From the NCBI GenBank assembly GCA_045604985.1, contig JAZUPD010000048.1, forward strand, positions 1 to 24,096: DNA of 24,096 nt. The letters run 5' to 3'. The position numbers and the translations under genes were made by a program. Under the pieces are notes generated by a model. It saw only the letters and a list, made by a program, of their open reading frames with translations. It searched no databases and had not been told where the DNA came from. This DNA is from SIG710 sp045604985 (GTDB lineage: Bacteria; Bacillota; Clostridia; Oscillospirales; CAG-272). Positions 21,516-24,096 of the stretch are shown in pieces. Position 1 is the first letter of the stretch. Each line of letters opens with the position of its first letter.

Positions 21516-22343
21516 ATGAAAGATTTAAAATTTTCTGTATCAATGTGTGTTTATGGCAAGGATGATCCCGAGTGGTTCAAGACTGCGGTGGACAGCGTAA
21601 TAGAGCAAACAAAGAAGCCTGATGAGATAGTTTTAGTGGTTGACGGTCCCGTTCCCGATAAGCTTGGAGCGGTGATAGATGAATACGAAAAGCTTGACTT
21701 TTTCAAGGTCGTTCGCTTTGAAGAGAATCAGGGGCATGGAAATGCCAGACGTGCGGGGCTTGAGAATTGTACGAATGAATTAGTTGCGATTATGGATGCA
21801 GATGATATTAGCGTTCCCGATAGATTTGAAAAACAACTTGCGGTGTTTGAAAAGGATAGTGAGACTGCAATTGTTGGCGGAAATATAACCGAGTTTGTGG
21901 GAGACCCACAGAACATCGTCGGACAAAGATGTATTTTCTGCTCTGACAGGGAGATCAAGGATGATATGAGAGATCGCTGTCCAATGAATTTGGTAACGGT
22001 TATGTTCAAGCGTTCGAAGGTTCAGGAAGCGGGAGGCTTTATTGATTGGTTTTGCGAAGAGGACTACTACCTATGGCTTCGTATGGCACTGTCGGAAATG
22101 AAATTTGCCAATGTTTCAGATAATCTGGTCAATGTTCGTGTGGGAAAAGAAATGTACCAGCGCCGAGGCGGTTTCAAGTATTTTAAGAGCGAAGCGAAAT
22201 TGCAGGGATTTATGCTTAAAAATAAAGTCATATCTTTCCCTAGATATATGATCAACATAAATAAAAGACTCGTCGTGCAGGTCTTGCTTCCAAATAAGGT
22301 GCGCGGATGGGTGTTCAAAAAATTTGCAAGAAAGACGGTATGA
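21516..22343 (+). CDS. Family 2 glycosyltransferase
   Basis: A 275-aa GT-A fold enzyme that adds a sugar to the lipid-linked glycan at the cytoplasmic face. The N-terminal F-S-V-S-M-C-V-Y-G, I-E-Q-T and E-N-Q-G-H-G-N-A-R-R-A-G-L mark the nucleotide-binding half. The DxD metal motif is M-D-A-D-D near residue 93. The acceptor half contains F-C-E-E-D-Y-Y-L-W-L-R-M, with the E-D-Y-x-L-W motif giving the catalytic base. A basic C-terminus follows. It starts 3 bases after the previous stop. Donor and acceptor are not predictable. Confidence 0.92.
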   Translation: MKDLKFSVSMCVYGKDDPEWFKTAVDSVIEQTKKPDEIVLVVDGPVPDKLGAVIDEYEKLDFFKVVRFEENQGHGNARRAGLENCTNELVAIMDADDISVPDRFEKQLAVFEKDSETAIVGGNITEFVGDPQNIVGQRCIFCSDREIKDDMRDRCPMNLVTVMFKRSKVQEAGGFIDWFCEEDYYLWLRMALSEMKFANVSDNLVNVRVGKEMYQRRGGFKYFKSEAKLQGFMLKNKVISFPRYMININKRLVVQVLLPNKVRGWVFKKFARKTV

Positions 22344-22346
22344 AAA

Positions 22347-22769
22347 ATGGCTGAAAAGAAGTATAAGATCGGTTATACTACCGGGGTTTTCGATATGTTC
22401 CATATCGGGCATCTGAATATTCTCAAAAGAGCCAAGGAACAGTGCGATTTTCTTATCGTGGGAGTCACCACCGACGAGCTTTGTCTAAAGAGAAAAAATA
22501 AGATCCCCGTTATCTGCGAAAAAGAACGAGTTGAGATCGTTGAGGCGATAAAATACGTCGATAAAGTGGTACTGCAATCGGATATGGACAAAATAAAGCC
22601 GGTTGTTGAGCATAAGATAGATGCGGTATTTGTTGGCTCCGATTGGAAGGGAACCGAAGCTTGGGCGGCTTACGAAAAGGAATTTGCCACTGTGGGCTGC
22701 ACCGTGGTGTATCTCGATCATACTGACGGAATATCGTCGACTATTTTGAGAGAGAGATTGAATAAATAA
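22347..22769 (+). CDS. TagD-like cytidylyltransferase
   Basis: A 140-aa nucleotidyltransferase that activates a small alcohol phosphate with CTP, such as glycerol-3-phosphate to CDP-glycerol. H-I-G-H at about residues 20-23 is the nucleotide-binding motif, and the C-terminal I-S-S-T-x-x-R-E-R is the second CTP signature. The length fits the small single-domain class. In this operon it suggests that the glycan carries a CDP-linked phosphoalcohol (for example glycerol phosphate), with the transferase probably encoded downstream. It begins 3 bases after the GT2 stop and overlaps the next start by one base. Confidence 0.93.
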   Translation: MAEKKYKIGYTTGVFDMFHIGHLNILKRAKEQCDFLIVGVTTDELCLKRKNKIPVICEKERVEIVEAIKYVDKVVLQSDMDKIKPVVEHKIDAVFVGSDWKGTEAWAAYEKEFATVGCTVVYLDHTDGISSTILRERLNK

Positions 22770-23599
22770 TGATTTTCATTTATAAAAAATGGGATGCCTT
22801 CTGCAAAAGGCTGGCTGAAAACTACATAAAAAGTATTCCTGCGAGAGAAGTTAATGCGGATCAGCCTCATTATCTTGTTTTGAAGCACGATGTTGAGACC
22901 GATGTTTCCAAGGCGTTGACAATGGCGAGAATTGAGCAAAAATACGGTCACCGAGGTTCGTTTTATGTTCAGGCGTATCTTATGAACGACGCAAAGAATA
23001 TAGAGATGCTTTCCGAAATGCAGAAAATGGGTCACGAGATATCCTATCATTACGATGTAATGGACAGCTGCAAAGGTGATTTGGGAAAAGCGATATCTGA
23101 ATTTGCCCAAAATGCCGAACTTTTTGAAAAAAACGGATTCAAGCTTGAAACACTTTGTCAGCATGGAAATCCTGTGGCGGAGAGGATTGGTTATACCTCA
23201 AACAGAGACTTTTTCCGTAGCGAGAAGGTTCAAGGTCTTTATCCCCATATGGCAGATATTATGGTTAATTTCAAGGAAAAATACGGGACGGATTATCTGT
23301 ATTTTTCGGATGCGGGCAGACATTTTCAGCTTATATATGATCCGATAAATAACGATGTTATAAAGAGCGATGATAAAAATGTGCTTTATAAGGATACCGA
23401 CGAGCTTCTTACGGCTCTGTCAGATGCTTGTGGAAATATTATAAGCACTCACCCGCACAGGTGGACGAGGTCTGCTGTAAATTATGTAATCAAGGCTTGG
23501 GCTTTCAAGATAGTAAGAGTAGTTGCAAAGCTTCTCATAAAAATTCCGTTTATGAAAAAGCTTATGAGCAAGTATTATTATCTGGCAAAGAAAATTTAA
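22769..23599 (+). CDS. Polysaccharide-deacetylase-fold (NodB-like) protein
   Basis: A 276-aa protein with a carbohydrate esterase 4-like core. K-H-D-V-E-T-D near residue 39 corresponds to the first metal/catalytic motif (T/H-x-D-D-G in classical enzymes). G-S-F-Y-V-Q, G-H-E-I-S-Y-H-Y-D and I-S-T-H-P-H-R-W provide further histidines. There is no N-terminal signal peptide, so it would act in the cytoplasm, and the C-terminal 45 residues are basic and hydrophobic, perhaps membrane-associated. Such proteins are regular members of surface polysaccharide clusters. It could remove an N-acetyl group from a sugar precursor, but its substrate is unknown. The start overlaps the upstream stop by one base. 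Confidence 0.8.
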   Translation: MIFIYKKWDAFCKRLAENYIKSIPAREVNADQPHYLVLKHDVETDVSKALTMARIEQKYGHRGSFYVQAYLMNDAKNIEMLSEMQKMGHEISYHYDVMDSCKGDLGKAISEFAQNAELFEKNGFKLETLCQHGNPVAERIGYTSNRDFFRSEKVQGLYPHMADIMVNFKEKYGTDYLYFSDAGRHFQLIYDPINNDVIKSDDKNVLYKDTDELLTALSDACGNIISTHPHRWTRSAVNYVIKAWAFKIVRVVAKLLIKIPFMKKLMSKYYYLAKKI

Positions 23600-23610
23600 G
23601 GAGGTTATGA

Positions 23611-24096
23611 ATGAATATATTGATTTTTTCCAGAATTTTAGCAAAAACCGGAGTTGGAAACTATGTTAAGCAACTAAGTGGCGAGCTATGTAGGCAAGGT
23701 CATCATGTTGTGGTGGTTTCTTCCACGAAGGATCAAGACCTTTTTAATGGTGTTGAATTTGTTAGATTACCTGCCGCTTCCAATAATCCCATAAAAATTA
23801 TTCAAGTCATCAAGGGCTTGAGAAGGATCATTAAAGAGCATCATATTGATGTTGTTCATTGCCATCACAGAAAAGCGGCACTTTTGATGAGAATTTATAA
23901 TGTTTTTTATCGCATTCCCTTTGTTTATACTTTACATTTGGCAAATATTCCCAGCGATTTTTTACATAGAAAGCTTACTTTTGTTGGTAAATGCGCCATT
24001 GCAATTTCTGAGAATGTTAAAGACTTTTTGATTAATGATCTCAAAGTTTCACCGATTAAGATAACAAGCATTCCAAACGGTGTAGAATTTATTGAA
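23611..24096 (+). CDS. GT4-family glycosyltransferase, N-terminal part
   Basis: The open frame runs from the ATG at 23611 (AAGGAGG upstream) to the window edge without a stop, giving 162 residues. The N-terminal half is a GT-B Rossmann domain: M-N-I-L-I-F-S-R then T-G-V-G-N-Y-V-K-Q-L in place of the usual G-G-x-E-R, V-V-V-V-S-S, a D-V-V-H-C-H-H motif and A-I-S-E-N-V-K. The I-P-N-G-V at the end is the linker motif before the donor-binding domain, which lies outside the window. It sits 11 bases after the preceding stop in the same operon. Confidence 0.9.
   Translation, partial: MNILIFSRILAKTGVGNYVKQLSGELCRQGHHVVVVSSTKDQDLFNGVEFVRLPAASNNPIKIIQVIKGLRRIIKEHHIDVVHCHHRKAALLMRIYNVFYRIPFVYTLHLANIPSDFLHRKLTFVGKCAIAISENVKDFLINDLKVSPIKITSIPNGVEFIE

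Noticed and set aside
1..24096. CRISPR array, rRNA or tRNA genes
   Set aside because: No regularly spaced identical repeats and no tRNA or rRNA signature were noticed on either strand; a tRNA scan was not possible here.

Overview
The window looks like a chromosomal segment of a spore-forming, fairly low-GC Bacillota. It is most likely a gut-type clostridial (Oscillospirales/Ruminococcaceae-like) bacterium. Evidence is the strong AGGAGG ribosome binding sites, TTGACA/TATAAT promoters, a CotJC-type spore coat manganese catalase, an AlaR/AlaT-like regulator-aminotransferase pair and a DUF3343/cysteine desulfurase pair. No database search was possible; family calls come from motifs and general familiarity with the families.

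Region 1 (1 to about 9180) is the right-hand part of an integrated mobilizable element. From left to right it holds a candidate oriT hairpin, a MobV/Pre-type relaxase, a DUF6291 protein with an SSB-like acidic tail, a set of small accessory genes (three of them ArdA/YodL-like), a DUF4143-type ATPase, a large serine recombinase and a small co-transcribed gene. Nearly every gene has its own terminator, and many share a CATAMT (M = A or C) promoter-like box.

Region 2 (junction at about 9181) is the main discovery. The element ends inside a cotJC gene. The reading frame starts abruptly at the conserved I-G-T-E-E-L-A-H segment and runs to a normal stop and terminator. About the first 60 codons are missing and should lie at the other end of the element, left of this window. 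The recombinase operon faces inward with its promoter touching the junction. The layout resembles the excisable elements that interrupt sporulation genes (skin in sigK, SP-beta in spsM). Whether this one excises in a regulated way is unknown.

Region 3 (9600 to 13500) contains a decayed reverse-strand gene, pyruvate kinase (pyk) and glucuronate isomerase (uxaC), both on the reverse strand.

Region 4 (13500 to 19320), on the forward strand, has a MutS-family ATPase, an Lrp/AsnC regulator and a class I aminotransferase in one tight operon. After a large palindrome come a DUF3343 protein coupled to a cysteine desulfurase, and a ComF phosphoribosyltransferase.

Region 5 (19380 to the end) is the start of an exopolysaccharide or surface-glycan operon. 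It encodes a DegT-family aminotransferase, an initiating phosphoglycosyltransferase, a GT2 glycosyltransferase, a TagD-like cytidylyltransferase, a polysaccharide-deacetylase-fold protein and a GT4 glycosyltransferase cut by the window edge. The genes are almost contiguous behind one promoter and a structured leader.
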